A stretch of DNA of 5,960 nt, taken from Candidatus Bathyarchaeota archaeon. Its GTDB lineage: Archaea; Thermoproteota; Bathyarchaeia; TCS64. The notes under the pieces are model-generated. The model was not told the DNA's origin. It saw only the letters and a list, made by a program, of their open reading frames with translations, and made no database searches. The translations under genes were made by a program, and so were the position numbers. Shown in pieces: positions 3,799-5,960 of this stretch. The stretch is from positions 1 to 5,960 of the forward strand of contig JABXKY010000057.1 in the NCBI GenBank assembly GCA_013619005.1. The letters are read 5' to 3'. Within the stretch, counting starts at the first letter, position 1; every line of letters begins with the position of its first letter.

Positions 3799-5853
3799 TT
3801 ACTCCTCCACTAGCCTCGGGATCGAGACGGTCTCGGATTTGTGAATCATGATGATGTGGACGTCCTGTCCCTTGAATGTGACCTGGCTGGGCGTGATGGC
3901 GATGTATTGGTCATTGGTGCCTTGCATCGTTGAGACGATGAAATCGCTGACGGCCTCCTTGTTCTGGGGGTCCATATGGAGGTCGAACTCGTCCACCGCC
4001 CTGAGAGGGCTCAGGATGTTCTGCTGTAGAGCCAGCAGGAACGCCATTACGCTGCTGCTTCTCTCTCCCCCGCTGTGGGTGTAGGGGTCCAGCTTCTGAA
4101 GTGCCGCTCCATGGAAGCCTACGTATATCTCCAGCCCGGCCTCCTCGATGTCATGGTTGTTGATGAGCCTGACCTCTCCTGCGGCCTGAAGCTTCCTTAG
4201 AAGCTGCTTGTACCGGATATTGACCTCGTCCAGCATTGACTCGGTCATCTCGCGCCACTTCTTCTGGCGCTTCTCGATCTCCTGTAGTACCTTGACCCTG
4301 TTGGCCCTGACCTCCTCGATGCGCTTCTGGATCTCCTTGAATGTCTCGTTGTAGCTCTCGTACATCTCCTCTGCCTCATCGGGGATGTTCGCCATCCCCA
4401 TGAGGATGCCCTGGGTCTTCCTGATCTCGTTGAGTATATCGTCACCGGTCCTGCCGGTCTCGATCCTAGCCCCCCTGATGAGGGCCTCTGCCTCCGAGTC
4501 CTTGAGGTCCCTATTTGCCCTGTCAATCTCGCCCTGTAGAGCCTGAACCCTGCGGGTAAGCCTCTGCCTCCTGTCCTTGAGCAAGGCCAACCTGATCCTG
4601 GCATCGATGTACTGGTCGTTTGACTGCTCGATACGCCTGCGGACCGCCTCCATCTCGTTCATGAGTCGCAGGCTCTCCTCCTCTGCCGTGGATAACTGGT
4701 TGGCGAAGGATTCAAGGTTCGTCTGGTTCAGGCTCCTCTGCTCCCCAAACTCAGTGCGGAAGTTCTCGTAATTCCCCGTCTGGGTCTCCTCGATCTGGTT
4801 GAATAGACCGAAGTAATCGTCCAGCTTGGCTGGGCCTTCCTGGATCTGTGAAAGTAATGCATTGAAGCCTGACTCGAACCTCTGCCTCTGCTCCTGACTG
4901 TTCCTGAGTATCCTGTCAAGCTGTGTGATCTGCTCCTTGGCCACGTTGATGCTGTACTCGCTTACCCCGATGGCCCTCTCGGACTCTATCCTCTTCTCGA
5001 TGAGGTCGTTCCTGTGGACACGCATCTCCCGAAGAGATGTTTCAGAGTCCACGATGCTCTTGGTGTTCCTGGCCATCTCGGCCTCTGCCTCGGCCAAGTC
5101 CTTCTCGGTGTCGTTGAGCTGGTCCATGAGCTTCTCGACCTGTGCCTCAAGCATCACGACCCGGCTCCACGCCATCTCCTGCTGGAGAAACACCTGCCTG
5201 GTCTGGAGCTGTTTCTTTTCTTGGAGCCTCTCGTTCTGCTCGCGCCAGTAGTTGAGGGTCTCCCTTGCCTGGGTCATGAGGCTCCCGAGGCTCTGCGCCT
5301 CGCTTAGGACGCCGCTTAGCTTGCTCTTGGCCTCGATGACGTCATCCCTGAAGGTCTCGTATCCCACCGCGGACTCCAGTATCTTGAGCCTCTCCTTGGG
5401 GTGGATGTTTGCGAACCTGGTGGGCATGGCCTGGTGCATGATGATGAGCATGTTGTTGGGGTCGAACCCGAATGTCTTGAGTAGGTTAACGACCTCGATC
5501 TTGGAGACGTTCCTCTGGTTGAGCTGGAAACCGTACTTGCCGTCATTGCGGAGGGTCCTCGTGAGGGTGACCTCGTCCATGTTATACTGGGGGACGGGCC
5601 TGTAGCCGTTCTCTTTTACGCTGTTGTCAAGGCTCAGTGTTACCCTGGCGGACTCGGCGCCCCACCTTATGAGGTCGCTTAGCTTTTTTGATCTCTCCGT
5701 GTATGTGTCTCCGAGGGCGACGCAGATGCCGAGTAGAAGGCTGCTCTTACCTGAGCCGTTGGGCCCGCACACGACGTTTACACCTTCCTTTAGGGGTATG
5801 CGTGCGTACTCGTATGACATGAAATTCTCTAGAATTACCTCTCTGATAAGCAT
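3799..5853 (-). CDS. SMC-family ATPase with Smc5/6-type head, short arms
   Basis: This 684-residue protein has the SMC/Rad50 plan. The N-terminal head holds ENFMSYEYA (9-17), Walker A GPNGSGKS at 30-37, and a Q-loop near Q141 followed by the RFANIHPKERLKILESAVG stretch. Two long predicted coiled-coil arms follow (about 172-338 and 380-548). The C-terminal head holds AGEVRL (558-563), the signature THSGGERSSS (592-601), Walker B/D-loop A619-V-D-E-F-D-L-H-M-D-P-Q-N (619-631), and ITPSQVTF (653-660) with a final hydrophobic strand. SGGERS in place of SGGEK, P-x-R-x-V-D-E in place of Y-x-L-D-E-x-D, MDPxN in place of LDxxN, and Q-Y-x-x-I-T-P after the D-loop are the hallmarks of eukaryotic Smc5/Smc6. 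DEFD is Smc6-like and MDPxN is Smc5-like. There is no CxxC zinc hook (only C29 and C44) and no room for a normal hinge. It is the first gene of an SMC-kleisin-KITE operon and so should be the motor of a DNA-entrapping complex, probably as a homodimer. A GAGG site lies 7 nt before the ATG. Confidence 0.92.
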   Translation of the reverse strand: MLIREVILENFMSYEYARIPLKEGVNVVCGPNGSGKSSLLLGICVALGDTYTERSKKLSDLIRWGAESARVTLSLDNSVKENGYRPVPQYNMDEVTLTRTLRNDGKYGFQLNQRNVSKIEVVNLLKTFGFDPNNMLIIMHQAMPTRFANIHPKERLKILESAVGYETFRDDVIEAKSKLSGVLSEAQSLGSLMTQARETLNYWREQNERLQEKKQLQTRQVFLQQEMAWSRVVMLEAQVEKLMDQLNDTEKDLAEAEAEMARNTKSIVDSETSLREMRVHRNDLIEKRIESERAIGVSEYSINVAKEQITQLDRILRNSQEQRQRFESGFNALLSQIQEGPAKLDDYFGLFNQIEETQTGNYENFRTEFGEQRSLNQTNLESFANQLSTAEEESLRLMNEMEAVRRRIEQSNDQYIDARIRLALLKDRRQRLTRRVQALQGEIDRANRDLKDSEAEALIRGARIETGRTGDDILNEIRKTQGILMGMANIPDEAEEMYESYNETFKEIQKRIEEVRANRVKVLQEIEKRQKKWREMTESMLDEVNIRYKQLLRKLQAAGEVRLINNHDIEEAGLEIYVGFHGAALQKLDPYTHSGGERSSSVMAFLLALQQNILSPLRAVDEFDLHMDPQNKEAVSDFIVSTMQGTNDQYIAITPSQVTFKGQDVHIIMIHKSETVSIPRLVEE
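3802..3808 (-). promoter_or_regulatory. Ribosome-binding site of the kleisin gene inside the SMC gene
   Basis: GGAGGAG reads on the minus strand across the last codons of the ATPase gene, just before its TAA and 4-6 nt before the kleisin ATG at 3797. It decides the kleisin start and points to stop-restart translation that keeps the two subunits in step. Confidence 0.7.
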
Positions 5854-5860
5854 CGGATTT

Positions 5861-5864
5861 CCTC
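5861..5864 (-). promoter_or_regulatory. Ribosome-binding site of the SMC gene
   Basis: GAGG lies 7 nt before the ATG at 5853 and supports that start, which also gives the normal SMC N-terminus a few residues before the first head strand. Confidence 0.65.
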
Positions 5865-5889
5865 GGACTCTGTCAACTTAGATGAGACT

Positions 5890-5901
5890 CATTTTTAAAC
5901 C
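5890..5901 (-). promoter_or_regulatory. TATA-like promoter of the SMC-kleisin-KITE operon
   Basis: GGTTTAAAAATG on the minus strand lies about 38-48 nt before the SMC start. A transcript start about 25 nt downstream (near 5870) would leave a leader of roughly 15-20 nt that includes the GAGG site. It is the only promoter-like sequence seen for the three genes. Confidence 0.55.
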
Positions 5902-5960
5902 TTAACTAAAGGAATCGGAAAGGGGAAAACAGTGAAAACCTCGAAACGGGTAATATGTTC

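Noticed and set aside
4577..5605. Several plus-strand frames with hydrophobic Leu/Ser-rich translations over the SMC gene
   Set aside because: They are antisense to coiled-coil codons (Glu/Gln/Lys/Arg), which naturally read as Leu/Ser-rich; no start signals or motifs.
3799..5853. Rad50 as an alternative identity for the ATPase
   Set aside because: There is no CxxC zinc hook, the signature and Walker B context are Smc5/6-like, and the partners are kleisin and KITE genes with no Mre11 present.
2461..5853. Wadjet (JetABCD) plasmid-defence operon
   Set aside because: The gene order and count differ: the ATPase comes first, there are three genes only, and no Toprim JetD-like gene follows, since the next gene is a convergent cupin. 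Sequence to the right of the window could still change the context.
1..5960. CRISPR arrays, insertion sequences, rRNA genes or riboswitches
   Set aside because: No spaced direct repeats, transposase-like frames, rRNA segments or recognisable aptamer folds were seen on either strand.

Overview
The window looks archaeal. Upstream of most genes there are A/T-rich TATA-type boxes about 25-45 nt before the start codon, combined with GAGG/GGAGG ribosome-binding sites. The tRNA-Thr gene encodes its own CCA end and has a T discriminator. The protein set mixes bacterial-like membrane genes with eukaryote-like chromatin proteins: a C2H2 zinc finger with a histone-H1-like lysine tail, and an Smc5/6-type ATPase. 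That mixture would fit an Asgard or related lineage, but the lineage is an inference and is not proven by this sequence alone.

Layout. Positions 1-1237 hold two minus-strand genes: an SdpI/DUF1648-type multi-span membrane protein, followed by a gene for a secreted protein of unknown function that runs off the left edge. A tRNA-Thr(TGT) gene (1335-1409, plus) starts in the short spacer divergent from them. Next comes a small minus-strand gene (1511-1876) for the zinc-finger protein with a basic tail. It is separated from a plus-strand cupin gene (2090-2464) by a 213-bp divergent spacer containing a perfect 11-bp inverted repeat. No gene-free stretch exceeds 300 bp.

The right 60% (2461-5853, minus) is one tightly packed operon: an SMC-family ATPase of 684 residues, then a ScpA-like kleisin, then a tandem winged-helix KITE protein. 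The ATPase and kleisin genes are 1 nt apart, and the kleisin and KITE genes overlap by 16 nt. Together they give the three-part plan of SMC complexes: ATPase arms, a kleisin that bridges the heads, and KITE subunits that bind the kleisin.

The ATPase carries the head signatures of eukaryotic Smc5/Smc6 (SGGERS signature, P-x-R-x-x-D-E Walker B, MDPxN D-loop) and not those of Smc1-4. The KITE protein resembles the Nse3/MAGE and Nse1 winged-helix layout. The operon therefore reads as a minimal, single-ATPase Smc5/6-like complex. Its arms are short, and it has neither a canonical hinge nor a zinc hook. This is the most interesting content of the window. The operon ends by overlapping the stop codon of the convergent cupin gene.
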